From the NCBI RefSeq assembly GCF_003008425.1, contig NZ_PXOQ01000015.1:124001-188000 (forward strand): 64,000 nt of DNA, in the 5' to 3' direction. Below, in pieces: positions 16,232 to 25,103 of this stretch. Position 1 is the stretch's first letter. Each line of letters opens with the position of its first letter. Position numbers and translations under genes: made by a program. This DNA comes from Aurantibacter aestuarii. GTDB taxonomy: Bacteria > Bacteroidota > Bacteroidia > Flavobacteriales > Flavobacteriaceae. The notes below the pieces were generated by a model, which saw nothing but the letters and a program-made list of their open reading frames with translations, searched no databases and had not been told where the DNA came from.

Positions 16232-16903
16232 CTAAGAATTAGTAGAATGTTTTTTCAATTTAAATTGATATTGAATTTGTAAGAAAAATGAATTTGTATA
16301 TAGTTCTTCGCCTTCAATTTTACTTATATTTATTAGACCTAAGTGGTTTCTAAATTCTAAATTTAAGCGATTTCCATTTTCAAATTTAAATCCTTTACCT
16401 ATCCCAAAAGCAACTCCAAAATCTACAGGTTGCAAAAATTGCTCGCTTCCTCGGTCCGATACATTTTCACCATCTATACGAGCAGAAATGTCATTTAATG
16501 AATCGATAAAAACACCTCCATTAATAAAATAATCATGATTTGAACCAAAATTATATTTTGCCATTATAGGAAAAGAAAAATAATTAATTGTTGTCTTTTG
16601 ACGTTCAAATCCATTAGAAATAATGACATTGTTTTCGTCCCGTAAAGGGTTTTCTTTTAAATCTCGATAGACACTTTTATTGTGGAAATTAATAGATGCA
16701 GAAATACTTAAGTTTTTAACTATTCCAATTTCTAAATTTATTCCTAATAAATAATTTAATCCAATTTCATTTTTTTCTGCTTCTTCGTTCCCTCTAAAAT
16801 TTGAAACAGTTAAACCTGAATTAACTCCGAAATAATTCCCTGTCTGAGCATAAATGCTTTGAAACACGAAAGTTAAAACTATAATTAAGCTAATTTTTTT
16901 CAT
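16232..16903 (-). CDS. Outer-membrane beta-barrel (PorT-type) protein
   Basis: A 223-aa exported protein. Signal peptide MKKISLIIVLTFVFQSIYAQ, then an eight-strand-like pattern of alternating residues: GNYFGVNSGLTVSNF at the first strand, LSISASINFHNKSVY, INYFSFPIMAKYNFG, YFINGGVFIDSL, VDFGVAFGIGKGFKFENG, RLNLEFRNHLGLINIS, and a terminal aromatic strand FFLQIQYQFKL. This is the pattern of the outer-membrane beta-barrel/PorT family of Bacteroidota. No ligand can be proposed. It lies nine bases after lepB and 11 bases before the WbqC-type gene. It differs from its neighbours in being possibly species-specific, as this operon position usually holds other genes (inference). Confidence 0.8.
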   Translation of the reverse strand: MKKISLIIVLTFVFQSIYAQTGNYFGVNSGLTVSNFRGNEEAEKNEIGLNYLLGINLEIGIVKNLSISASINFHNKSVYRDLKENPLRDENNVIISNGFERQKTTINYFSFPIMAKYNFGSNHDYFINGGVFIDSLNDISARIDGENVSDRGSEQFLQPVDFGVAFGIGKGFKFENGNRLNLEFRNHLGLINISKIEGEELYTNSFFLQIQYQFKLKKHSTNS

Positions 16904-16912
16904 GATTAGTAT

Positions 16913-18598
16913 TTAATGTTTTTTCTTTCTCTTTTTAAATTTTGAATATGCTATATAGCTGGCAATAAGAAGTAATACGACAACCAAGTAAGAGGTTGGT
17001 TTTCCATTACCGCCAACAGTGGTAAACAAACGTTCCCATCTAATTTTATTTAATCCGGTAGCATTACTATCCCAGCTCATCCAAACCATTACAGGTTTTC
17101 CTACAATATGGTCTTGAGGTACAAATCCCCAAGCTCTTGCGTCTTGAGAGTTATGTCTGTTGTCACCCATCATCCAGTAATAATCCATCTTAAAGGTATA
17201 ACTGGTTGCTGATTTCCCATTTATAATAATTTGATTACCGTTTACTTTTAAATCATTTTCTTCATAAACAGAAATAATACGTTGATAAAGTGGTAAAACA
17301 TCCAGGTTAAGTTGAACTGTTTTTCCTGCTTGTGGTATATAAATAGGACCAAAAAAATCACGGTTGAAACTATAGTCAGGTGACTTAGGGAAAATCTCCG
17401 AATCTGCACCAGAAGCTAAATCTTTAGTTACAGAAATAACGTTCGGGTTATTTTTAAGTTTTTTGGCTAAATCCTCAGTAAGATTTACATTTAATGCTTT
17501 ATCAGAAAAGTCTAGATTTAATTTATCATAAACCTCTTGAGATACATTTCCAGTAAAAGCAATAGTTTCACCATCATCACTAACCGTTTTTAAATTAAGG
17601 TTATTGGTTTTGAAGTAATTTTGAAGTCTTTCATCTTCATACATGGATTTTTTCATTTGAAAAACACGACTGTACTCAGTAATTTTATATTGATCTATAA
17701 AAGCTTGTGAAACACCATTCTTTAAAACAACTGTATAGAAAAATTGAAGCTTAGCACGATCCGGAAGATTATTTTGTTTTCCATTAATATAAACGAAACC
17801 ATTTTTTATTTCTAAAGAATCTCCCGGTAAACCAACACAACGTTTTACATAATTAGATTTTTTATCTAACGGTTTATTTTTTACTTCCCCATACGGATTG
17901 GTAATATCTACTAACGTATCTACAGGCCAGTTAAAAACTACAATATCATTACGTTTAATATCTTGAAATCCTGGAAATCTAAATTTAGGTAATTGTGGTT
18001 TTTCTAGGTAAGACGGAATAGTTGTCCCGGGTATAGCATCGTGTACCATTGGTAATGCAACTGCTGTTTGAGGTGTTCTTGCACCGTAATGAAATTTACT
18101 TACAAAAAGAAAATCGCCCACTAAAAGTGTTTTTTCTAAAGAAGATGTAGGTATTACAAAGGGTTGAATAAAATAGGTGTGTACAATTGTAGCTGCTACA
18201 ATAGCAAATAAAATAGAGCTTATCCAGTCACCAGCATCTGTTCTTGGTTTTAAATCTCTGTCTTCAATATAAGTTAAATCTAATGCATAGCTCAAATAAA
18301 AACTGTAAAACCCTAAACTTACAATGGCTAAAATAGTATCTGTAGTAGAGTGTTTCCCAAAACTTCTTGCAATTTCTACCCAAATAACAGGGAACATTAT
18401 AAGATTAACTATAGGTAAAAATAAAAGTATGGTCCACCACCAAGGTCTATTAATAATTTTCATTAAAATAACCGCATTGTAGACAGGGACAAACGCTTCC
18501 CAAGATTTTCTTCCTGCTTTTACATAAAGTTTAAAGGTGGCTAAGCCATGTAATACTTGTATAACGAAAAATAATAGGATCCAGCTTTCTAAACTCAT
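16913..18598 (-). CDS. lepB: Signal peptidase I, long flavobacterial form
   Basis: Membrane serine protease (561 aa) that removes Sec signal peptides. About residues 1-115 form an extra N-terminal module with three helices. The catalytic Ser lies in FVIPTSSLEKTL near residue 152 (Leu replaces the usual Met after it), box D with the Lys is YVKRCVGLPGDSLEI near 250, and box E is YYWMMGDNRHNSQDARAWGFVP near 475, with key residues GDNR and SxDxRxWG. Between boxes D and E an insertion of about 170 residues is found. A C-terminal helix and basic tail follow. Fourth or fifth gene of the parA-parB-DUF5683-dapB group, with its own -7 element. Confidence 0.95.
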   Translation of the reverse strand: MSLESWILLFFVIQVLHGLATFKLYVKAGRKSWEAFVPVYNAVILMKIINRPWWWTILLFLPIVNLIMFPVIWVEIARSFGKHSTTDTILAIVSLGFYSFYLSYALDLTYIEDRDLKPRTDAGDWISSILFAIVAATIVHTYFIQPFVIPTSSLEKTLLVGDFLFVSKFHYGARTPQTAVALPMVHDAIPGTTIPSYLEKPQLPKFRFPGFQDIKRNDIVVFNWPVDTLVDITNPYGEVKNKPLDKKSNYVKRCVGLPGDSLEIKNGFVYINGKQNNLPDRAKLQFFYTVVLKNGVSQAFIDQYKITEYSRVFQMKKSMYEDERLQNYFKTNNLNLKTVSDDGETIAFTGNVSQEVYDKLNLDFSDKALNVNLTEDLAKKLKNNPNVISVTKDLASGADSEIFPKSPDYSFNRDFFGPIYIPQAGKTVQLNLDVLPLYQRIISVYEENDLKVNGNQIIINGKSATSYTFKMDYYWMMGDNRHNSQDARAWGFVPQDHIVGKPVMVWMSWDSNATGLNKIRWERLFTTVGGNGKPTSYLVVVLLLIASYIAYSKFKKRKKKH

Positions 18599-18662
18599 GA
18601 GATAATATTTTAATAGATTGACTTAACTGCTACAGTAAGTCTGTAAATATGGTATTTTGTTA

Positions 18663-18670
18663 CAAATATA
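18663..18670 (-). promoter_or_regulatory. Putative promoter -7 element of lepB
   Basis: Minus strand TATATTTG, a full match to TAnnTTTG, in the 79-base gap between dapB and lepB and 64 bases before the lepB start. Confidence 0.5.
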
Positions 18671-18677
18671 TTGGTTG

Positions 18678-19376
18678 TTAACTTAAATTTAGCACGTCTT
18701 TCATGGTATAAACGCCTTGTTTACCAATTAGCCATTCCGCAGCTACAATAGCGCCTAAAGCAAATCCGTTTCTGTTATGTGCTTCATGCTCTATAGTTAT
18801 CGTGTCAATGTCACTTTTATAAGTAACTATATGTGTCCCAGGAACATTTTCAATACGTTTAGCTTCAATAGGTAAAGCTCTAGCTTCGTCTTCCAAAGAC
18901 CACTTGGTATAATGTTTTTGATTTGTTATAATATCTTCGGCTAAAGTAATAGCGGTACCGCTTGGCGCATCTAATTTTTGTGTGTGATGAATTTCTTCTA
19001 TATTCACTTTATAATCTTCAAACTGTGACATCATTTGAGCCAATTTAGAATTTAATTCAAAAAACAAATTAACGCCCAGACTAAAGTTAGAAGCGTAAAT
19101 AAAAGCACCCTTTTTTTCGTGACACAAATTTACAGCGGTATCAAATTGTTTTAACCAGCCAGTCGTACCTGAAACCACAGGAATATTGTTGTTAAAACAT
19201 GTAGAAATATTATGAAATGCGGCTTCTGGAATACTAAAGTCTATTGCAACATCGGCTTGCGTAATATCTACATTATCAATTTGAGATGTTTTTATAACAA
19301 TAGTATGACCTCTTTGTATAGCTAGAGCTTCAATGGTTTTACCCATTTTTCCATAACCTAGTAAAGCTATTTTCAT
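18678..19376 (-). CDS. dapB: 4-hydroxy-tetrahydrodipicolinate reductase
   Basis: NAD(P)H-dependent reductase of the lysine and meso-diaminopimelate pathway (232 aa, slightly short for the family). The Rossmann start is IALLGYGKMGKTIEALA; then VAIDFSIPEAAFHNI, VSGTTGWLKQF, and the signature EIHHTQKLDAPSGTAI near residue 135, which holds the catalytic His pair and Lys. GFALGAIVAAEWL near the end belongs to the tetramerisation domain. It lies between DUF5683 and lepB. The order parA-parB-DUF5683-dapB-lepB is conserved in many Bacteroidota. Confidence 0.96.
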   Translation of the reverse strand: MKIALLGYGKMGKTIEALAIQRGHTIVIKTSQIDNVDITQADVAIDFSIPEAAFHNISTCFNNNIPVVSGTTGWLKQFDTAVNLCHEKKGAFIYASNFSLGVNLFFELNSKLAQMMSQFEDYKVNIEEIHHTQKLDAPSGTAITLAEDIITNQKHYTKWSLEDEARALPIEAKRIENVPGTHIVTYKSDIDTITIEHEAHNRNGFALGAIVAAEWLIGKQGVYTMKDVLNLS

Positions 19377-19388
19377 TTAAAAAATTAA

Positions 19389-19979
19389 TTAAAATTGATA
19401 GTTTAATGTTAGTCCAAACCTGCCTTTATTATCAAATTCTTCAATCTTATAATGTGGCTTAAAACTTAAATCGTCATTAACATTAAATTGCATTAAGTGT
19501 GCATCTACGTTGGCATCAATAATATTTAATGCATATAAACCAAAAGTAATTAATAAGGATAATTCTTTATTTCGGCGCAAGGTTTTTTGAGCCTCCAGAA
19601 GTCCGTCATCGGTTAATTGACCTTGAAACTCATCATCTTGAAAACCTGCTAAACGCCTTTTATAGGCATCTCTAACGTCATTATATTGATTATTGTTGGT
19701 CACATAAAAATAAATTCCTGTACCGATTGCGGCATATACAATAGGAATTTTCCAATATTTTTTATTGTAAGCCTGACCTAAACCAGGAAGCACAGCAGAG
19801 TAAAAGGCAGCTTTACTAGGAGAAAGCGCATCGTATTCTTTCTTAATAAATGCGGTAGAGTCACTAACCACCAAAACATCTTCAGTTTCTGTGACTATTT
19901 TTGCATCTTCATTCTGTGCTAGGCTATAAAAACCACTCAAAATAAAACATAAAAAAATGATTTTATTGGTCACGCTCAA
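19389..19979 (-). CDS. DUF5683 exported protein
   Basis: A 196-aa protein with a signal peptide (MSVTNKIIFLCFILSGFYSLAQ) and the DUF5683 hallmark SPSKAAFYSAVLPGLGQAYNKKYWKIPIVYAAIG in the middle, given here by its key residues PGLGQxYNKKYWK, followed by two hydrophobic segments (about residues 78-95 and 135-155). The C-terminal part is strand-rich and ends in YQF, as do beta-barrel proteins. Function unknown. Its start overlaps the end of parB by 17 bases, so the genes are translationally coupled, an odd link between chromosome segregation and an envelope protein that is nevertheless conserved in the phylum. Confidence 0.85.
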   Translation of the reverse strand: MSVTNKIIFLCFILSGFYSLAQNEDAKIVTETEDVLVVSDSTAFIKKEYDALSPSKAAFYSAVLPGLGQAYNKKYWKIPIVYAAIGTGIYFYVTNNNQYNDVRDAYKRRLAGFQDDEFQGQLTDDGLLEAQKTLRRNKELSLLITFGLYALNIIDANVDAHLMQFNVNDDLSFKPHYKIEEFDNKGRFGLTLNYQF

Positions 19980-20874
19980 CGAGTTTTTTTATACGGTTAA
20001 AATCTTCTTCTGAATGAAATGGAATCGTGATTTTACCTTTACCATTAGATGAAACTTTAACGTCAATTTTATGACCAAAGTATTCTGAAAACTCTTTTAT
20101 TCCTTTTTTTATGTATTTAGGTAAGTCTGAAGTTTCTTTTGTTTTCTTAGGAAGTTCTATACTATCTGTGGCATTATAACTTTTAACTAAAGCTTCTGTG
20201 TCTCTAACAGATAGTTTGTTGCTTAATATTTTCTCGTAAATATCTAATTGTACACTTTGGTCTTCAATATTAATTATGGCACGTCCGTGACCCATAGAGA
20301 TAAAACCATCTCTCATACCGGTTTGAATAATAGGATCTAGCTTTAATAAACGTAAATAGTTAGCAATTGTGGAACGTTTTTTTCCCACTCGCTCGCTCAT
20401 TTGCTCTTGTGTTAACTGAATCTCGTCTATTAAACGCTGGTAAGACAATGCAATTTCTATAGGGTCTAAATCCTGACGTTGGATATTTTCCACTAAAGCC
20501 ATTTCTAGACTTTCTTGGTCATTTGCAATACGAATGTAGGCAGGAATAGTTTTTAAACCAATACTTTTACTAGCACGAAAACGACGTTCTCCAGAAACCA
20601 GTTGGTAACTGTTAAAACCTAGTTTTCTTACGGTTATAGGTTGAATAACGCCTAACTCTTTTATAGATGAAGCTAATTCACGTAACGATTCTTCATTAAA
20701 ACTGGTTCTTGGTTGAAATGGGTTCATTTCAATATCACCTAATTCTAATTCTACAATATTACCAATAACTTTATCGGCATTTTTATCGTTTACTGAAGAT
20801 ATATCGTTGCTTGGATCTTTTAATAATGCAGACAAACCTCTACCTAGAGCCTGTTTTTTTACTGCTTTTGCCAT
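19963..20874 (-). CDS. parB: Chromosome partitioning protein ParB
   Basis: CTP-dependent DNA clamp that binds parS sites and spreads along the origin region (303 aa). Motifs: LGRGLSALLKD at the N-terminus (ParA-activating), NPFQPRTSFNEESLRELASSI, VIQPITVRKL and the GERRFRAS CTP-binding box near 115. The helix-turn-helix (EQMSERVGKKRSTIANYLRLL) lies near 175; it is followed by SMGHGRAI and a C-terminal dimer domain. The ATG is two bases after the parA stop. I found no parS palindrome in the window. Confidence 0.97.
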   Translation of the reverse strand: MAKAVKKQALGRGLSALLKDPSNDISSVNDKNADKVIGNIVELELGDIEMNPFQPRTSFNEESLRELASSIKELGVIQPITVRKLGFNSYQLVSGERRFRASKSIGLKTIPAYIRIANDQESLEMALVENIQRQDLDPIEIALSYQRLIDEIQLTQEQMSERVGKKRSTIANYLRLLKLDPIIQTGMRDGFISMGHGRAIINIEDQSVQLDIYEKILSNKLSVRDTEALVKSYNATDSIELPKKTKETSDLPKYIKKGIKEFSEYFGHKIDVKVSSNGKGKITIPFHSEEDFNRIKKLVERDQ

Positions 20875-20876
20875 AA

Positions 20877-21641
20877 TTAAGCGTTTTTAGTAATAATTTC
20901 TTTCGCTAAGCTTAAATAATTTTCAGCTCCTTTACTTGCAGCATCATAGTTTATAATGCTTTCTCCATAACTTGGCGCTTCGCTTAAACGTACATTTCGT
21001 TGTATAATAGTTTGAAATACCATATCACTAAAGTGCTTTTGTACTTCTTCTACCACTTGGTTAGATAAACGTAATCGGCTATCGTACATGGTTAATAATA
21101 AACCTTCATAATCTAATTGCGGATTATGAATTTTTTGAACACTTTTTATAGTATTTAATAATTTACCTAAACCTTCCAAAGCAAAATATTCGCACTGTAT
21201 AGGAATTAAAACTGAATTTGATGCAGTTAAAGCATTTAGTGTTAATAGGCCTAATGAAGGCGCACAGTCTATTAAAATAAAATCGTAGTCATTAATTATG
21301 GGCTCCAATGCTTTTTTAAGCATATATTCTCTTTCGTCCATATCTACCAGTTCAATCTCGATAGCGACTAAGTCTATATGGGCAGGAATAACATCTAAAT
21401 TAGGAGAACTGGTTTTAACAATAGCGTCTTTTGCACTTGCCGAATGTTCCAGTAACTGGTAAGTACCAATCTCAACTTGCTCTACATCAATTCCTAAACC
21501 AGAAGTCGCATTGGCTTGCGGATCGGCATCTATAAGTAACACTTTTTTCTCTAAAGCGCCTAAACAAGCGGCAAGATTAACCGATGTTGTTGTTTTACCA
21601 ACACCACCTTTTTGATTAGCAACAGCTATAATTTTACCCAT
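20877..21641 (-). CDS. parA: Chromosome partitioning ATPase ParA (Soj)
   Basis: Deviant Walker-A ATPase (254 aa) that works with ParB in chromosome segregation. I chose the ATG at 21641 (MGKIIAVANQKGGVGKTT), the family start; the frame extends 11 codons upstream without support. The deviant Walker A is KGGVGKTT at residues 11-18, motif A' is LLIDADPQANATSGLG, and Walker B is DFILIDCAPSLGLLTLNAL. First gene of the parAB-DUF5683-dapB group. A near -7 match (TATTTTTA) lies about 20 bases upstream, within the region 21650-21670. Confidence 0.97.
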   Translation of the reverse strand: MGKIIAVANQKGGVGKTTTSVNLAACLGALEKKVLLIDADPQANATSGLGIDVEQVEIGTYQLLEHSASAKDAIVKTSSPNLDVIPAHIDLVAIEIELVDMDEREYMLKKALEPIINDYDFILIDCAPSLGLLTLNALTASNSVLIPIQCEYFALEGLGKLLNTIKSVQKIHNPQLDYEGLLLTMYDSRLRLSNQVVEEVQKHFSDMVFQTIIQRNVRLSEAPSYGESIINYDAASKGAENYLSLAKEIITKNA

Positions 21642-21719
21642 TAAATTGATTTCATTTAAAAGGTAAAAATACAATTATTTATGGGTTTATAAAATGGAAG
21701 TTGTTAACATCAATTAAAA

Positions 21720-22268
21720 TTATTTTAGTCGCGGTACAACTTCAGAAATTAATTCGTTAAACACTGTGGCACCAACGTACCCATAACCTTTTAAATAATA
21801 AAAGTGAAAAGTAACATCGGGTAGAATTAACTTTAACTCTAACAAGCCTTTATAGTTACAAACGTTTGTTTTTAATTCTTTGTCCACTGAAACAATCTCA
21901 TAACTAGCTAACCCATCAGCAGTTTTCCAAGTCATTCCTGGTTTTGGGTTTTTTGGCATGCGAATTGTTTCTTCTTCGCAACATGTTTCGTATTGATAGA
22001 CTATACCTTTAGATTCACGTAATAATAGTGTATTAGTCGAACCATTTTCCCAAATTTGTTCGTACTCTAAGTAGGTTTTATCTTTAATTTTTTTAAACCC
22101 TTTAAAGTTTTCAATATAATGTGTGTTTTGCCATAGAATTACTTTTTTTCCCTGCCAAAGCATGAAAAATGGTTCATCTTTATCTCCTTCACAAAAAATC
22201 TGCCCTTCTTTTTGTGCAAAACCTTTAAGACAAAATAATATGGATATGAATAAGATGTATTTACTCAT
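21720..22268 (-). CDS. Secreted protein of unknown function
   Basis: A 182-aa protein that I do not recognise. Signal peptide [19 protein letters not shown] with cleavage after the AQ. The mature part is strand-rich and has four conserved-looking cysteines ([21 protein letters not shown]), which could form disulfides outside the cytoplasm. A central PKPGMTWKT and a YGYVGATVF segment near the end recall the small DUF-type domains that follow PG-x-W patterns, but no family can be named. Its start overlaps the scpA end by eight bases, so it is the tail gene of the methylmalonyl-CoA mutase operon. Confidence 0.7.
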   Translation of the reverse strand: MSKYILFISILFCLKGFAQKEGQIFCEGDKDEPFFMLWQGKKVILWQNTHYIENFKGFKKIKDKTYLEYEQIWENGSTNTLLLRESKGIVYQYETCCEEETIRMPKNPKPGMTWKTADGLASYEIVSVDKELKTNVCNYKGLLELKLILPDVTFHFYYLKGYGYVGATVFNELISEVVPRLK

Positions 22269-24387
22269 CTATTAATATATCTAAAATGGTAATTGCAGCA
22301 TCACTAATTTTAGTTCCAGGTCCAAAAACCGCTACAGCTCCAGCTTCAAATAAATACTCATAGTCTTGTTTTGGTATAACTCCGCCAACAATAACCATTA
22401 TATCTTCACGACCATAGTTTTTTAATTCTTCAATGACCTGAGGCACTAAAGTTTTATGACCAGCAGCTAAAGAAGATACACCTAACACATGTACATCGTT
22501 TTCCACCGCTTGTTTGGCAGCTTCTTGTGGTGTTTGAAAAAGTGGACCAATATCTACATCAAAACCTACATCGGCATAACCAGTTGCAACCACTTTGGCC
22601 CCACGGTCATGACCATCTTGCCCCATTTTTGCAATCATAATTCGTGGTCTTCTACCGTCTTGTTTTGCAAATTTATCAGCTAAGTCTTGTGCCTTTTTAA
22701 AACTGTCGTCGTCTTTTATTTCTTTACTATACACACCTGAAAATGATTTTATTTGTGCTTTATGTCTACTAAAAACCTCTTCGAGAGCATCGCTAATTTC
22801 ACCTAAAGTTGCGCGTTCTCGCGCTGCATTAACCGCAAGGTGTAGTAAATTTTCTTTTTTGTCTTTAGCAGCTTGAGTTAACTCTTGTAAAGCTTCAGTT
22901 ACTTTTTGAGTATTTCTATTAGCTTTTAAACGTTTTAAGCTTTCTATTTGCTGTTTTCTAACCGTTTGGTTATCTACTTCTAGAGTTTGAATTAAATCTT
23001 CTTGATCTAATTTATATTTATTAACGCCAACTATAATATCCTGACCAGAGTCTATTCGAGCTTGTTTTCTTGCTGCAGCTTCTTCTATGCGTAATTTTGG
23101 AATTCCTGCTTCAATAGCTTTAGTCATTCCACCAAGTTCTTCAACTTCTTGAATTAATTCCCAGGCTTTTTCAGAAATTTCTTTGGTCAAATGTTCCACA
23201 TAATAACTACCAGCCCAAGGATCTACTGTTTTAGTAATTTGTGTTTCTTCTTGTAAATATATTTGCGTATTTCTTGCAATACGTGCAGAGAAATCGGTAG
23301 GTAACGCAATCGCTTCATCTAAAGCATTGGTATGTAAACTTTGAGTGCCTCCAAATGCAGCCGCAGCTGCTTCAATAGTAGTTCGTGCTACATTATTAAA
23401 GGGGTCTTGCTCTGTTAAACTCCAACCACTGGTTTGACAATGTGTTCTTAAAGCTAAAGACTTTTCATTTTTAGGATTAAAAGGCTTTACTAATTTTGCC
23501 CATAACATTCGAGCCGCTCTCATTTTCGCAATCTCCATAAAATGATTCATTCCTATGGCCCAGAAAAAAGACAATCTTGGAGCAAAAGTATCTATATCCA
23601 TTCCTGCTGCTAAACCTTTACGGATGTATTCTAATCCATCAGCAAGGGTATAAGCCAGTTCTATGTCGCAAGTAGCACCAGCTTCTTGCATATGGTAACC
23701 GGAAATACTTATACTATTAAATTTTGGCATGTTTTTACTCGTATATTCAAAAATATCCGAGATAATTTGCATACTTGGCGTAGGAGGATAGATGTAGGTA
23801 TTACGCACCATAAACTCCTTTAAAATATCATTTTGTATGGTACCAGATAATTGTTCTGGTTTTACGCCTTGTTCTTCCGCAGCCACAATATAAAATGCCA
23901 TTATAGGAAGTACGGCGCCATTCATAGTCATTGAAACCGACATTTTATCTAAAGGAATCTGGTCAAAAAGCAGTTTCATATCTTCAACACTGTCTATAGC
24001 AACTCCAGCTTTACCAACATCTCCAACGACGCGTTCGTGGTCACTATCATAACCTCTATGCGTAGCTAAATCGAAAGCAACCGATAAACCTTTTTGTCCG
24101 GCAGCCAGATTTCGCTTATAAAAAGCATTACTTTCTTCGGCAGTACTAAATCCAGCATACTGCCTAATAGTCCAAGGTCGTATAGCATACATCGTACTAT
24201 AAGGTCCTCTTAGGTTAGGAGCTATTCCGGCAGCAAAGTTTAAATGCTCTATATCTTTGATATCTTTTTTAGAATAATGCTTTTTAACTTCTATGTTTTC
24301 AGCAGTTTTAAAAATATCGTGCGATTCCGAAGATTGTTTGTGTTTAAGAGAATTTAATTTGATATGTTGAAGATTTTTCCTACTCAT
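22261..24387 (-). CDS. scpA: Methylmalonyl-CoA mutase, large (B12-binding) subunit
   Basis: Adenosylcobalamin enzyme that interconverts succinyl-CoA and (R)-methylmalonyl-CoA (708 aa). The TIM-barrel part has the substrate loop [31 protein letters not shown] (key residues [25 protein letters not shown]), [14 protein letters not shown], and [12 protein letters not shown]. The C-terminal cobalamin domain carries the base-off motif [20 protein letters not shown] (D-x-H-x-x-G) and [17 protein letters not shown]. It pairs with the small subunit encoded upstream, but a lipoprotein gene separates the two. The pathway is used for propionate metabolism in Bacteroidota. Confidence 0.97.
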   Translation of the reverse strand: MSRKNLQHIKLNSLKHKQSSESHDIFKTAENIEVKKHYSKKDIKDIEHLNFAAGIAPNLRGPYSTMYAIRPWTIRQYAGFSTAEESNAFYKRNLAAGQKGLSVAFDLATHRGYDSDHERVVGDVGKAGVAIDSVEDMKLLFDQIPLDKMSVSMTMNGAVLPIMAFYIVAAEEQGVKPEQLSGTIQNDILKEFMVRNTYIYPPTPSMQIISDIFEYTSKNMPKFNSISISGYHMQEAGATCDIELAYTLADGLEYIRKGLAAGMDIDTFAPRLSFFWAIGMNHFMEIAKMRAARMLWAKLVKPFNPKNEKSLALRTHCQTSGWSLTEQDPFNNVARTTIEAAAAAFGGTQSLHTNALDEAIALPTDFSARIARNTQIYLQEETQITKTVDPWAGSYYVEHLTKEISEKAWELIQEVEELGGMTKAIEAGIPKLRIEEAAARKQARIDSGQDIIVGVNKYKLDQEDLIQTLEVDNQTVRKQQIESLKRLKANRNTQKVTEALQELTQAAKDKKENLLHLAVNAARERATLGEISDALEEVFSRHKAQIKSFSGVYSKEIKDDDSFKKAQDLADKFAKQDGRRPRIMIAKMGQDGHDRGAKVVATGYADVGFDVDIGPLFQTPQEAAKQAVENDVHVLGVSSLAAGHKTLVPQVIEELKNYGREDIMVIVGGVIPKQDYEYLFEAGAVAVFGPGTKISDAAITILDILIDE

Positions 24388-24392
24388 TTTAT

Positions 24393-25085
24393 TTAATGGT
24401 TATGTCCTTCGTGTCCTGGCTGTTCTGCCTTAATTTGTGGCTTTATGGTTTGATTGGTGTTTGGTGTTTTATTAAAGTTTATAGTGCCATTTTGGGGCGT
24501 CGCATCTAGCTTTTCAACTAAATCTTTTTCCTCCATTTTAACTAATAACGGGTAATAGTATTTAAGCGCTAAAATTGTACTTATATATTTATCATTATAA
24601 AAATTTCGAGCTTCATTTTGAAATGTAGGTAATAATACATTGTCCCTTAAGCTATTTGCTTTTTTTAATGAGTTTAAGGATGTCCTTAAATTGTTATTTT
24701 TAATAGAATTAAACAAACAATTAGATAGGTCACTGTTTACATCAAATGTTTCATTTTTAAAAACACTACTTTGATTTAATGCCTTAGCTATTTCTAAACT
24801 ATGAGGCGTAGCAAACTCATTTACTACAAATCTCTTTTGTATAATTTGGTTAATAAATGTGGTGTAGATTCTTGCTGTATTTCTGCCATCTTTATTAAAA
24901 GCGGCATTCAGGTTTTTCTCAAACTCATAAATGGCTTCGTTTACCAAAAGACTATCTGGAGAATCACATTTTACCATTGGAGCTTCACTACTATATTTAT
25001 ACTCTAATTGGTTTTTTTTGTTTTGATTACAGCTAGATAAAGTTAAAATAACAATAAGAATTAAGCTAAAAAATGGTGTTTTCAT
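24393..25085 (-). CDS. Lipoprotein of unknown function between the two mutase subunit genes
   Basis: A 230-aa lipoprotein: leader [19 protein letters not shown] with a clear LSSC lipobox. The mature part is helical, with long charged stretches and few aromatic residues, and it ends in GHEGHNH, a His-rich tail that could bind metal. I do not recognise a family. It lies 5 bases before scpA and 18 bases after mutA in the operon, so it must be co-transcribed with the cytoplasmic mutase although it is exported. The functional reason is unclear. Confidence 0.7.
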   Translation of the reverse strand: MKTPFFSLILIVILTLSSCNQNKKNQLEYKYSSEAPMVKCDSPDSLLVNEAIYEFEKNLNAAFNKDGRNTARIYTTFINQIIQKRFVVNEFATPHSLEIAKALNQSSVFKNETFDVNSDLSNCLFNSIKNNNLRTSLNSLKKANSLRDNVLLPTFQNEARNFYNDKYISTILALKYYYPLLVKMEEKDLVEKLDATPQNGTINFNKTPNTNQTIKPQIKAEQPGHEGHNH

Positions 25086-25103
25086 AATTAAATTTTAATT
25101 GTT

